From NCBI GenBank assembly GCA_036522515.1, contig DATDFQ010000061.1:1-64000 (forward strand): DNA of 64,000 nt, in the 5' to 3' direction. Every line of letters starts with the position of its first letter. Within the stretch, counting starts at the first letter, position 1. Made by a program: the position numbers and the translations under genes. The stretch comes from Bacteroidota bacterium (lineage in GTDB: Bacteria; Bacteroidota; Ignavibacteria; UBA10030; SZUA-254). Positions 25,775 to 34,410 of this stretch are shown one piece after another. The notes beneath the pieces are model-generated. The model saw nothing but the letters and a program-made list of their open reading frames with translations. It made no database searches and had not been told where the DNA came from.

Positions 25775-26382
25775 CCCTCCTCACCGAACACTCCACGCTC
25801 GACTGGGCAATCGCCGAACTTCCTCTCGCAGGGGAAGCCAGGTCGGGCGACCTGCACATCGTCAAACAGTTCGACCACAAATTACTCGTCGGTGTCGTGG
25901 ACGGCCTCGGGCATGGCAGCGCGGCGGCGGACGCTTCCCGGATCGCGGTCGACGTGCTGGAGGAAAACCCGCACGGCACGCTCGAGAGTCTGGTCGCGCG
26001 TTGTCACGGGAAGCTGAAGGGGACGCGCGGAGTGGTCATGAGCCTTGCCTCGATAGATCTTCGTGAGAACACCGCGACCTGGATGAGCGTAGGGAACGTC
26101 GAGGCCGTTGTCCTGCGGAAGGATCGTCCCGGGATCGAACATTTGATGCTCAACGGGGGAGTCGTCGGTTACAACCTCCCGCATCTTCGTCCGGCTCGCC
26201 TCGCTCTCAGCGAGGGCGACGTCCTGGTATTCGCCACCGACGGGGTGGCAGGGGAGTTCGCATCGGCCTTGAGCCCCTCGGAGCACCCTCAGAAAATGGC
26301 GGACAGAATTTGCGCGGATTTTGGGAAAGGGACGGACGACGCTCTCGTGCTGGTTCTCAAATATGGGGGATTGCGGACATGA
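25771..26382 (+). CDS. rsbX: RsbX-like PP2C/SpoIIE-type phosphatase
   Basis: 203 residues from ATG 25771, which overlaps the rsbT stop as ATGA. A GTG at 25753 is possible but less likely. A small PP2C/SpoIIE-type fold is shown by VVDGLGHGSAAADASRIA, GVVMSLASIDL, TWMSVGNVEAVVL, VLVFATDGVAGEF and GTDDALVLVL. The size and lack of extra domains match RsbX, which removes the phosphates placed by RsbT on RsbR/RsbS and so resets the stressosome. The gene order R-S-T-X is canonical. It overlaps the following kinase gene by four bases. Confidence 0.88.
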   Translation: MTLLTEHSTLDWAIAELPLAGEARSGDLHIVKQFDHKLLVGVVDGLGHGSAAADASRIAVDVLEENPHGTLESLVARCHGKLKGTRGVVMSLASIDLRENTATWMSVGNVEAVVLRKDRPGIEHLMLNGGVVGYNLPHLRPARLALSEGDVLVFATDGVAGEFASALSPSEHPQKMADRICADFGKGTDDALVLVLKYGGLRT

Positions 26383-27437
26383 ACGATCAGCACAAGGAAC
26401 TGACGGACGACTACACAAAGGGATTGAGCAATTACGTCTCCGGCGCCGGAGAGTCCGCGCTGCAGCACGCCTACGAACTCGGGCGGCGTGCGATCAAATC
26501 GGGGGTGGGCTGTCTCGACCTTGCCCATGTGCACCAGGAGGCTCTTGTCCAATCAATTCTCGGGGCAGGCTCCGGTCCGGAGGGCGCGCGCATCGCGAGG
26601 CTCGGGGGCGCTTTTTTCGAGGAGAGCCTCTCGCCGTACGAGATGACTCACAGGGGCTACCACGAGGTCATGACGGATTTGAGCCGCAGGGCTGCGGAGC
26701 TCGCGGTGCTCAACACGAGGCTCGAGCGCGAAATCGAGGAGCGCAAGAAGGCCGAGCGAATGCTGCGGGCGCTGCCGGAGCGGATTCTCGACGCGCAGGA
26801 GGCCGAGCGGAGACGCGTCGCCCACGAACTGCACGACGACGTCTGCCAGCGGCTCAGCGCGACAAAGCTCCACATCGGCGCGTTCGAGCAGGAAGTGAAA
26901 CAGAACCCCAGGCTGCGCTCAAAACTGCAGAACATCAAGCGGCAAATCAACATCAACATCAGGGAGGTCCGCCGCATCGCAGCTCATCTCAGGCCCGCGG
27001 CTCTCGACGAGATCGGCCTGCACGTGGCGCTGAGGCTCTTGTGCGAGGATTTTCAGCAAGTCAACCGCGCCACCCGGGCGCAGTTTGAGATGAAGGCGCC
27101 TTCCGCCGCCCGGGTCGGATCGCACGTGGAGCTGGCGCTCTATAGGATCGCCCAGGAGGGCCTCTCCAATGTCGCCAAACACGCGCATGCCAAAAAAGTG
27201 CTGGTCCGGCTCGGCCGCGAAAACGGATTCGTCCGGCTCGATATCCGCGACAACGGCCGCGGCTTCGAAGTCGACAGGCCGTCGGCGAACTCCACGCGCG
27301 GGTACAAGCTCGGACTCCTGAACATGAAGGAAAGGGCGGAGCTTCTCCATGGCTCGTGCAAGATCACATCTGCGCCGGGCAAAGGGACGCACATCCGGAT
27401 CGAAATCCCGGCAGCCACCGGGCCCTCTCATGAATAA
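26379..27437 (+). CDS. histidine kinase with RsbU-like N-terminal domain (candidate stressosome output)
   Basis: 352 residues from ATG 26379, which overlaps the rsbX stop (ATGA). Residues about 8-95 (LTDDYTKGLSNYVSGAGESA, AYELGRRAIKSG, HVHQEALVQ, FFEESLSPYEM) resemble the helical RsbU N-terminal domain, the part of RsbU that binds RsbT. A coiled coil (ERKKAERMLRALPERILDAQ) leads to HisKA_3 (VAHELHDDVCQRLSATK; likely phospho-His152) and an HATPase domain (IAQEGLSNVAKHA, IRDNGRGFE, LGLLNMKERAELLHG). There is no membrane helix. The inference is that released RsbT binds the N-terminus and controls autophosphorylation. Related stressosome/two-component loci are known in other bacteria (for example Vibrio). 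Confidence 0.87.
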   Translation: MNDQHKELTDDYTKGLSNYVSGAGESALQHAYELGRRAIKSGVGCLDLAHVHQEALVQSILGAGSGPEGARIARLGGAFFEESLSPYEMTHRGYHEVMTDLSRRAAELAVLNTRLEREIEERKKAERMLRALPERILDAQEAERRRVAHELHDDVCQRLSATKLHIGAFEQEVKQNPRLRSKLQNIKRQININIREVRRIAAHLRPAALDEIGLHVALRLLCEDFQQVNRATRAQFEMKAPSAARVGSHVELALYRIAQEGLSNVAKHAHAKKVLVRLGRENGFVRLDIRDNGRGFEVDRPSANSTRGYKLGLLNMKERAELLHGSCKITSAPGKGTHIRIEIPAATGPSHE

Positions 27438-28098
27438 GATCAAAGTCCTCTTTGCGGACGATCACGGAGTGGTTCGAAGCGGTCTGCGGGCGCTGTTCCG
27501 GAGTTCCCCGGAGTTTACCGTCGTGGGGGCGGCCCGCGACGGGGAACAGGCGGTTCGTTTGGCCGCGAAAACCAGGCCCGACATCGTCCTTCTCGACATC
27601 TCGATGCCGAAAATCAACGGCATCGAAGCGACCCGCATCATAAAGCGGGACAATCCCGAAAGCAGAATCCTGATCCTGACGATCCACGAGGACGAAGACT
27701 ATCTGTATGAGATCATCCGTGCGGGCGCGAACGGGTACGTCCTGAAAAGCGCCGAGAAGAGAGAGATCTTTGCCGCGGTGCACGCGGTCGCGGCCGGCGA
27801 GAGCTTTTTTAGCCCGGGCATGTCGAAACTCATCCTCGACGGGTTCATCAAAAAGGCGAAGGCCGAAAAACCGCAGCGGGAAACGGCCGGCGATCGCCTG
27901 ACCGCCCGCGAAGCGGAGGTATTACGGCACATCGCGCAGGGACTCTCGGGACCGAAAATCGCCGAAAAACTCTTCCTCAGCGTAAATACGGTGAACACGC
28001 ACCGGAATAACCTCATGCAGAAGCTGAATATTCACGACACCGCCGCGCTCGTCCGCTATGCGTTTGAGAACGGGTATTCCGATCTCACCCCCTCATGA
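27430..28098 (+). CDS. NarL/FixJ-type response regulator, partner of the stressosome-linked kinase
   Basis: 222 residues from ATG 27430, overlapping the kinase gene by 8 nt. The receiver has FADDHGVVRSGL, the phospho-Asp in IVLLDISMPKI, TIHEDEDY, and Lys in GYVLKSAEK. The LuxR-type HTH is about 160-220 (LTAREAEVLRHIAQG, KIAEKLFLSVNTVNTH, LMQKLNIHDTAALVRYA). The cotranslated layout makes it the expected phosphate acceptor of the upstream kinase, and it closes the six-gene operon. Target promoters are unknown. Confidence 0.93.
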   Translation: MNKIKVLFADDHGVVRSGLRALFRSSPEFTVVGAARDGEQAVRLAAKTRPDIVLLDISMPKINGIEATRIIKRDNPESRILILTIHEDEDYLYEIIRAGANGYVLKSAEKREIFAAVHAVAAGESFFSPGMSKLILDGFIKKAKAEKPQRETAGDRLTAREAEVLRHIAQGLSGPKIAEKLFLSVNTVNTHRNNLMQKLNIHDTAALVRYAFENGYSDLTPS

Positions 28099-28168
28099 GA
28101 AATAACTAGAAGGTACGCCCGCCCGACTAGCCTCCATCGGGTAGGCAAAAATTACTCATTTCCGCCGA

Positions 28169-28197
28169 TTGTGGTTCACCGGAAACCGGATTATCTT
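28169..28197 (+). promoter_or_regulatory. sigma-70-type promoter of the sigma-54 activator gene
   Basis: TTGTGG (28169-28174), 17-nt spacer, TATCTT (28192-28197), 29 nt before the start codon. This suggests that the activator is transcribed separately from the stressosome operon. Confidence 0.5.
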
Positions 28198-28226
28198 CCA
28201 TAAAACAGCCGAACTCACTTCGCACC

Positions 28227-29243
28227 ATGAACCTGGATTCTGGAGTTCTCGTTCACGAAGCGTCCCCCTCTGAAGGGGGGTCTCAAGCCCGGACACCGAA
28301 AGGGGTCGAACCGGTGCTCCTGGGACGGAGTGCGTCCATCGGCGAGATCCGGTCGGCGGTTGCGCTGGTCGCGAAATCTCCGACCGCCGTCCTCATCAGC
28401 GGGGAGAGCGGGACCGGCAAAGAGGTTGTCGCACGGCTGATTCATGCGCAGAGCGACCGGGCGAACAAGCCGTTCATCGCCGTAAATTGCGGAGCGCTTC
28501 CCAAGGATGTGATTGAGAATGAGTTGTTCGGCCACGAGAAAGGGGCTTTCACCGGGGCTCTTCCGAAAAAGGCGGGTTGCTTTGAGCTTGCCGAGGGGGG
28601 AACGCTGTTCTTCGATGAGCTCGCCGAAATGCACACGGAGACTCAGGTGAAGCTCCTCCGCGCGATCGAGCTGAAGTGTTTCCGCAGGCTCGGGGGGACT
28701 GAGGAGATACGCGTCGACGTCCGGACACTGGCGGCGACGAACCGGGACGTGTCGGCCGCCCTGAAATCGCGGGACTTGCGGGAAGACCTCTACTACCGTT
28801 TCAGCGTCATTGAAATCTTTATTCCGCCTCTCCGGGAGCGGAGGGAGGATATCCCGATCCTCCTTGAGGCGTTCCTCGGAGTGTTCGGCGAGCGATACGG
28901 GAGAACCGGCCAGTCGTTTTCTCCCGATGCGGTGGAAATGCTGACCGGGTTCGACTGGCCGGGTAACGTGCGCGAGCTGAAAAACGTCGTGGAGAGGGCG
29001 GTCGTCATGTGCCTGGAGGACGTCATCCATCCAAAGTATCTGCCCGAGAAGATCAACGGAAGCAGGAAACCATCCTCCCAGATCAGCATTCCCGTCGGAA
29101 CGTCGCTCAAGGGAGCGGAGAAGGCGATCGTTCTCCAGACGCTCGCCTCGGTGCAGGATAACCGGTCGAAGGCGGCGAGGGTGCTCGGCCTGAGCCGGAG
29201 AGCCCTGCTCTACAAGCTGCACCGGTACGAGAACGGGGTGTGA
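28227..29243 (+). CDS. sigma-54-dependent transcriptional activator without receiver domain
   Basis: 338 residues. After about 30 unstructured residues comes the AAA+ sigma-54 interaction domain: Walker A GESGTGKEV (59-67), the GAFTGA loop that touches sigma-54 (106-111), Walker B TLFFDE (126-131) and FDWPGNVRELKNVVERAV. A Fis-type HTH ends the protein (NRSKAARVLGLSRRALLYKL). There is no receiver, GAF or FHA sensor domain, so activity must be set by expression level or by a partner protein, as in PspF-like activators. It lies 128 nt after the stressosome-linked regulator. A well-matched sigma-54 promoter exists at 53977. Confidence 0.93.
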   Translation: MNLDSGVLVHEASPSEGGSQARTPKGVEPVLLGRSASIGEIRSAVALVAKSPTAVLISGESGTGKEVVARLIHAQSDRANKPFIAVNCGALPKDVIENELFGHEKGAFTGALPKKAGCFELAEGGTLFFDELAEMHTETQVKLLRAIELKCFRRLGGTEEIRVDVRTLAATNRDVSAALKSRDLREDLYYRFSVIEIFIPPLRERREDIPILLEAFLGVFGERYGRTGQSFSPDAVEMLTGFDWPGNVRELKNVVERAVVMCLEDVIHPKYLPEKINGSRKPSSQISIPVGTSLKGAEKAIVLQTLASVQDNRSKAARVLGLSRRALLYKLHRYENGV

Positions 29244-29253
29244 GAATAAAAGC

Positions 29254-29277
29254 AGCATCAGGCTTTCGCCCGATGCT
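29254..29277. terminator. hairpin between convergent genes
   Basis: AGCATCAGGC - TTTC - GCCCGATGCT, a 10-bp stem with one mismatch, 10 nt after the activator's stop codon and about 66 nt from the end of the oppositely oriented chitinase gene. No T-run follows, so it is a candidate bidirectional terminator only. Confidence 0.45.
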
Positions 29278-29343
29278 GGCTGGTGGATTCGCCGGAGAAC
29301 GGCGTGAATGCCCTGTCGCCCCTCTTGTTGCCTGCGACGTTCC

Positions 29344-32300
29344 TTACTTCAGGAGTACAAGTTTCTTGCTCTGCGTGAAGCTGCCGGCATCGAGCCTGTA
29401 GAAATAGGTGCCGCTTGGCATGCCGCCGGCATTCCAGACGGCCTGAAACGTGCCGGCGCCGAGCTCTCCGTCGAGTAGGGTCGCCACTTCCTGGCCGAGC
29501 GAATTATAGACCTTGAGTGTCGCATGCCCCGCCTCCGGAAGCTCGAACCGGATCGTCGTCGATGGGTTGAACGGATTCGGAAAATTCTGGCTGAGGGCGT
29601 ACGATTGCGGAATCCCCTCTTCTACCTGCTGCACCGAAGCAGTTCCATACGCGGAAACAAAAGTCCGCCTGTTTGAAGTCCTGAACGACCAGACCGCGGA
29701 CCACGAGCTCGTCCCGCCGGCGTTCGACGCATTCACCCGCCAGTAGTAGGTTGTGTTGCTTGAGAGGCCGGTCAACGCGAAGGAAGCCGCTGTCAGCGCC
29801 GCCTGATCCGAGACGAGGCCCGAGAAGGCGCTGCTGGCCGAGACCTGCAGATGGTATGAACTCGCTCCCGCCGCCGGGTTCCACGTCAGGGTCGTGCTGC
29901 CGGAGACCTTGCTCGCCCCGTTGCCCGGTGAAACCAGCGTCGGGACGGGCGGCGCATTCGGCGCGGAGGCTTGCGTCGCAAACGAAAACGTGTTCGACCA
30001 ACCGCTCGTTCCCGCGGAATTTGTCGCGTTCACTCGCCAGTAGTAGGTGGTTCCGGTTGCGAGCCCGGGAGCCGTCGCCTGGGTCGCCGCGATGCCGCTC
30101 TGATCGAGTGCGGTTGACGAAAAATCCGTTCGGACCGAAAGCTGCAGCCGGTACGATGATGCCCCCGTGGAGGCACTCCATGCCAGCGTCGGGTTCGTAG
30201 CAACGTTCGAGGCTCCGCTTACCGGGGCGCTGAGTGCCGGGACGGAAGGGACGGAGGCAACAGCCGTTCCCCCGAACCGGACGTCATCCACATAGAAGGT
30301 CTGCGCCGAACCGCTCATGTCCATGATATCCAGACGGCTTACCACTTGCCCGCCCGGATTCAGCTGGCTCATCGGGATCGATACCTGGACCCACTGGCCG
30401 GCCGCCGGTGCTCCGTAGCTGACGCGCGGAAAGGCCGTGCCGAGCTCGTTTTCGAACAGGAGCGATAATGAGACTCCCCCCGAAGGCGAGAAGATCGCAA
30501 GTTTGACGCTCGAATAAGACGAGGTGTTCACGTTGACGGGCGCTCCCCAGTTGCCCGAGTGCACGCTCAACCCTCCCCATGCGCTTTGGACGACCTTCAT
30601 CGAAGTTGCCCCGCTGTAATGCTGCTCGCTGTTCGAAAAATCGACCGTCGCGCCCCATGATGCGTCGATCCATGGCGCAAGCAATCCGTCCTGAGACACC
30701 CAGAGGTCGGATGTCGCCGGTTGGGCTGCGGCGGTCGTGAAACTATTGGCAGTCGACCAACCGCTGGTGCCGGCGCTATTCGTGGCGTTGACCCGCCAGT
30801 AGTAGAGCGTGCTGTTGGCCAGGCCGCTTGCGCTTGAAGCGGTGCCCTGGATTCCGCTCTGGTCCGCCGCTATTGTCGAGAAAGCCGGGCTTGCGGAGAT
30901 CTGGAGACGGTACGAAGACGCGCCCGTTGAAGAATTCCACGAGAGCGAGGGAGTCGTTGGGACGTCTGTCGCCCCGTTTGCCGGCGCGGCCAGGATGGGT
31001 GCTGCGGGTGCGACCGGCGCCGTCGCGGCCGTCGAGAAGCTGTACACACTCGACCATGCGCTCGTTCCGGCGCTATTCGTGGCGTTGACGCGCCAGTAGT
31101 ACGTGGTGGAGTTGGCAAGCCCGCTCACGGCCGATGAGAGCGGAACGAGCCCGGATTGATTCACGATCGCGGGTGCAAAGGACGTGTTGGACGCGACCTG
31201 CAGTCCGTAGGACGAGGCGCCCGTGGAAGCGCTCCAGGAGAGCGTTGCCGCAGTCGCCATTCCGGTGGTACCATTGAGCGGCATGGCGAGCGCCGGGGGA
31301 GCCGGCAGGGCCGGGGTGGGAGTCCCGCCGCCGATCGCCTGCTTCACCGCCTGCAGCAGCCGGTCCCGGTTCGGAAACGTCCCCGGGAGATACCCGCCGC
31401 CGAGCTCCCAGATGATGATTCCGCCGATTCCCTTGCTTCGGGCGTACTCGACTTTTTTCCGGCAGGTGTTCTCGTTGTCATAGGAAATAAACATGTCGCC
31501 GGTCGAACCCGCGTTGTCAAAACTAAGATACGAGGCCTGCGCGCTCGAATCCCACCGCTCGTTCGCGGACTGGTAGTAATTCTGAAGGATCGTGTAGTAC
31601 GGCACATTTGATTGGAGCGAGGGGGCGGCCGACCAGCTCTGGCGCGGAGCCGTAGCTCCTCCTGAAGGCGTTCCCGTGCCTCCACTCCAGACATAGCCGT
31701 AGAAATCGATCCCGATGCCCAGCTTGTTCGCCGCAATTCCGCCGGACACGAAATCGTCCACCATTCCGTTCGCCGAAGGGACGTACCCGCCGGTGCTCGG
31801 GAACTTGAACCCGCCGTCATAGATCGGGGAATTATGCCACGTCACCCAGCCCGGCCAGGGGCCCGACATGTCATAGGTCATGATGTTGACCTGGTCGAGC
31901 TTCGACTGAACCTGCGCGATGATCGCGGGCTGCCATCCGGTTGCCGCGGTGAGCATCGGTCGGGGGCTCACCCCATCCAGGGCAGTCCGGAGAGCGGTGA
32001 TGAATGCGACATACTGGTTTGCGTCGCCCGCATTCAACGGTTCCCAGTCGATGTCGACCCCGTCGTATCCCCGGCTCGTCGTGAACGAGACGATATTCGA
32101 AACAAAGGTGTTCATCGTTCCGCCGCTTGTCGCTCCCAGGAATCCACCCTCGGTGTTCCATCCGCCGATGCAGACCAGCGCCTTCCTGCCGGCGCCATGG
32201 GCCGCCTGCACCAGCGCGGCGGAGTTCGCCGGGCTGATGCTGTTGCTCAGATAATCGAGAGAGCCGTTGGTTTGCGGCACGAGAGCGAAGTGGATAATAT

Positions 32301-32460
32301 CCGTCACGGCGGAGTAGTCGATTTCCGAGGGGGGAAGGTACCCCTGGTTCCAGCCGGCATAGTAAGCGCTGACCCAGGGATTCGACTGGGCATGCGCGGT
32401 GAGAGTCGCGAGGGTTGTTGCGCCCCACACCAGAAGTAAGACGATGATGCGATGTTTCAC
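29344..32460 (-). CDS. secreted GH18 chitinase-like protein with FN3, carbohydrate-binding-like and T9SS domains
   Basis: 1038 residues from a GTG at 32460 (spacing 9 nt after 'aaaggag'; an upstream ATG at 32517 would skip this site). A signal peptide (HRIIVLLLVWGATTLATLTAHAQ) precedes the GH18 barrel at about 27-395. The catalytic DxxDxDxE motif is intact (GYDGVDIDWE, Glu140), with MTYDMSG and IIWELGGGYLPG also present. Two FN3 domains, a beta-sandwich of about 150 residues resembling a carbohydrate-binding module (TSMKVVQSAWGG, VSIPMSQLNPGG, TFYVDDVRFGG), two more FN3 domains and a T9SS sorting domain (NFPNPFNPSTTIRFEL) follow. It should be surface-attached or released and hydrolyse chitin or related N-acetylglucosamine polymers. 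Confidence 0.92.
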   Translation of the reverse strand: MKHRIIVLLLVWGATTLATLTAHAQSNPWVSAYYAGWNQGYLPPSEIDYSAVTDIIHFALVPQTNGSLDYLSNSISPANSAALVQAAHGAGRKALVCIGGWNTEGGFLGATSGGTMNTFVSNIVSFTTSRGYDGVDIDWEPLNAGDANQYVAFITALRTALDGVSPRPMLTAATGWQPAIIAQVQSKLDQVNIMTYDMSGPWPGWVTWHNSPIYDGGFKFPSTGGYVPSANGMVDDFVSGGIAANKLGIGIDFYGYVWSGGTGTPSGGATAPRQSWSAAPSLQSNVPYYTILQNYYQSANERWDSSAQASYLSFDNAGSTGDMFISYDNENTCRKKVEYARSKGIGGIIIWELGGGYLPGTFPNRDRLLQAVKQAIGGGTPTPALPAPPALAMPLNGTTGMATAATLSWSASTGASSYGLQVASNTSFAPAIVNQSGLVPLSSAVSGLANSTTYYWRVNATNSAGTSAWSSVYSFSTAATAPVAPAAPILAAPANGATDVPTTPSLSWNSSTGASSYRLQISASPAFSTIAADQSGIQGTASSASGLANSTLYYWRVNATNSAGTSGWSTANSFTTAAAQPATSDLWVSQDGLLAPWIDASWGATVDFSNSEQHYSGATSMKVVQSAWGGLSVHSGNWGAPVNVNTSSYSSVKLAIFSPSGGVSLSLLFENELGTAFPRVSYGAPAAGQWVQVSIPMSQLNPGGQVVSRLDIMDMSGSAQTFYVDDVRFGGTAVASVPSVPALSAPVSGASNVATNPTLAWSASTGASSYRLQLSVRTDFSSTALDQSGIAATQATAPGLATGTTYYWRVNATNSAGTSGWSNTFSFATQASAPNAPPVPTLVSPGNGASKVSGSTTLTWNPAAGASSYHLQVSASSAFSGLVSDQAALTAASFALTGLSSNTTYYWRVNASNAGGTSSWSAVWSFRTSNRRTFVSAYGTASVQQVEEGIPQSYALSQNFPNPFNPSTTIRFELPEAGHATLKVYNSLGQEVATLLDGELGAGTFQAVWNAGGMPSGTYFYRLDAGSFTQSKKLVLLK

Positions 32461-32513
32461 GATGAAGTTCTCCTTTACGAATGTTGATGATTGATGTTCG
32501 TTGTGCCCGGCAC

Positions 32514-32948
32514 TCAAGCGGGAGGCCTCTCCGGATCGGGATCAAACGGCGCCAGACTCTTCTGACCGGCAATGCGACCGGATTTCGGCTCCTGGGCAAG
32601 ACGCTCGAAGAGCGCCGCCAGCTCGAAGATCTGCGTCGATTTGTCGAAGAAAAAGGCCGCTCCGGCTTCGAGGCAGGTCTTCCGGTACCGCGGATCCGCA
32701 AGATTGGTGAGCATCACCACGACGATACCGGGATGATCCCTCCTGATCTGACGCAGGAAGTCGATCCCGCTCGCTCCCACAAGCTGGATGTCGAGGATGA
32801 CCACATCGGGCTTGAGGCTCGTCACCGAACTGATCACCAACGCGGAATCGGTGGTGTAGCCCGCGATTTCGACCCCTTCGACATCGGATAAGAGGGCTGC
32901 GAGCCGAAGGCAGATGAGAGGTGAATCGTCGACTATCAGTACTTTCAT
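32514..32948 (-). CDS. single-domain response regulator (receiver only)
   Basis: 144 residues from ATG 32948, where the receiver fold begins (MKVLIVDDSPLICLRL). A TTG at 32984 has a better-placed Shine-Dalgarno (aggag), and an ATG at 33005 is also in frame, so the start is uncertain. Phospho-Asp is in VVILDIQLVG, followed by VVVMLTN. The usual Lys is in FFFDKS. No output domain is present; the tail is Pro-rich. It is 53 nt upstream of the GH18 gene in the same direction and may be cotranscribed with it. CheY/Spo0F-like receivers of this kind act by protein contact or phosphotransfer. Confidence 0.85.
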   Translation of the reverse strand: MKVLIVDDSPLICLRLAALLSDVEGVEIAGYTTDSALVISSVTSLKPDVVILDIQLVGASGIDFLRQIRRDHPGIVVVMLTNLADPRYRKTCLEAGAAFFFDKSTQIFELAALFERLAQEPKSGRIAGQKSLAPFDPDPERPPA

Positions 32949-33163
32949 ATCCTCAGGCACCGTTTTTACTCGAGTCGTTTCCAAGCGTATCTCCTGTGGT
33001 GTCATTCTTGCGTCGTGTACAAGGTACGAAGCCGGAGATGCCTGCGGTATCGGTAAAGCGATGAAAACCGTGTAGTAATTTGGGAAGCGGGACTACGGAG
33101 AGGGGAATGAGATCGGCCGTTGGACAAAGTGGAATGGTAATCGGATGGAGGGGAGAACTATAA

Positions 33164-33198
33164 AGATCCCGGCCTGAAACATGCCGGGATGACGAGCA
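33164..33198. repeat. dispersed palindromic repeat, arm-variant copy
   Basis: Reads 'agatcccggcctgaa' and then 'acatgccgggatgacgag': arms CCCGGC/GCCGGG. The end 'atgacgag' and layout are shared with the copies at 16419, 19333 and 20377, but the arms differ with compensating changes. Nothing else stands out in 33006-33276. Confidence 0.6.
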
Positions 33199-33276
33199 GA
33201 GGAGTTTATCCCGCGCAGGCGGGACTCAGGATAACAAGATCAGGGAGGGGGCCTCCCGGAACCTCAAGCCGGTTGC

Positions 33277-34410
33277 TTATCGGTTTGCGGTTGCGGAGAG
33301 GGAGGTACGGCGAGAATCGGAAGGGAGATCTAAGAGATCTCCCGACATCAAACCCCGGAGCCCCAGGAGGCCGGCGGGGAGGACGAACGCGAGCATCTCG
33401 CCGAAAATCCGCACCTCAAGGATGCTTCCCACCAGCATCGCCGCCCCGAGAAAGGGGAGAGCGGCGAGGAACGTGCGTTTCACGAAGCGCTCGCGGATCA
33501 GCCGATACCCGGCCAGCGCGGGAAGCCACCAGATCGCCACGGCGCTCAAAAACAGCGGATAGCTCTTCGGATTCCGGAGAAGAGTCAGGTTCGCGGCAAG
33601 ATGTTCTTCAAACAATGATCCTCCCTCGGTCGGGTTGGAGCCATACATCGTGAAGAGAAGGTATTTTACACCCGCCCAGACGGCGAACTGCGAGAGAGAG
33701 TGCATCGCGATGGTCCTCGTCCGCTCTCTTCCAAACGCGTCGAGAGCATACGCAAGTGTCAGAACCAGCGTGGTCTCCCGATTGAACGTCCCCACCAGGA
33801 AGACGCAGTAATAAGCCGCCCGCCATTTCCTGGAAAGACAGATAAGCCCGAGGATCGTGATCAGGAGCGCGGGAATGTCGTACGGCGCCCAATAGGGCGC
33901 ATACCTGGGCAACAGGTAAACCCAGGGGAGGGCCAGGAAAAGGCTCATCGACATGAGCGATCCGGCAAGTGTATCCCGGATAAACTGGAGGAGATAATAC
34001 CGGAACGCAAGAAGCGCGCCGACCACCGAGGCGAACTCAAGGGCGATGGCCGCCCGGGCGATCCCGGCCGGAACGTTCTGCGTGATCCAGAGCTGTTCCG
34101 CCACATGGAAAGGCGGGATGAACCCCGACAGGAGGTTGATGATCCAGATCGTGAGCACGCGGTACTGGAAGGGAAGATCCGCCCGATAGGTTGTAAGTTG
34201 TGCGAGCGTGCATCTCCCGTATTCGGCGTCGAGCTGGAACCTCAGGATCGTGAAATAATAGGCGAACTGGCACGCGAGAAGGATGAACGCGCCATGGATC
34301 ACCCACGGGGGGAGGGCGTTCCGCCTCACGTCCTCGTGAGATCTGTACCCGCTCCGGGCAAGGGGGGGAGCGGAGAGGAGATCAGTCGAGAAGCTTCTGT
34401 TCAAGCGCAT
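33277..34410 (-). CDS. polytopic membrane protein of unknown function
   Basis: 377 residues with about eight hydrophobic helices (VIHGAFILLACQFAYYF, LLITILGLICLS, AFLVGT-type segments, FLAALPFLGAAMLVG, EMLAFVLPAGLLGLRG). A short loop GTFNRETTLVLTLAYA is conserved-looking in unknown membrane families, and RYAPYWAPYDIPALL resembles loops of GT-C-fold glycosyltransferases. I do not recognise the family with confidence. The start overlaps the LuxR-type regulator gene by 29 nt, so it is translationally coupled to the two-component operon. Confidence 0.6.
   Translation of the reverse strand: MRLNRSFSTDLLSAPPLARSGYRSHEDVRRNALPPWVIHGAFILLACQFAYYFTILRFQLDAEYGRCTLAQLTTYRADLPFQYRVLTIWIINLLSGFIPPFHVAEQLWITQNVPAGIARAAIALEFASVVGALLAFRYYLLQFIRDTLAGSLMSMSLFLALPWVYLLPRYAPYWAPYDIPALLITILGLICLSRKWRAAYYCVFLVGTFNRETTLVLTLAYALDAFGRERTRTIAMHSLSQFAVWAGVKYLLFTMYGSNPTEGGSLFEEHLAANLTLLRNPKSYPLFLSAVAIWWLPALAGYRLIRERFVKRTFLAALPFLGAAMLVGSILEVRIFGEMLAFVLPAGLLGLRGLMSGDLLDLPSDSRRTSLSATANR

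Noticed and set aside
24048-28098. Sigma-B operon of the Bacillus type
   Set aside because: No RsbV, RsbW, RsbU phosphatase or sigma-B gene is present; the output genes are a histidine kinase and a NarL-type regulator.
32949-33005. Extended N-terminus of the receiver gene as a signal or DNA-binding part
   Set aside because: The 19 extra residues have no features; they most likely reflect start ambiguity (ATG 33005, TTG 32984 or ATG 32948).
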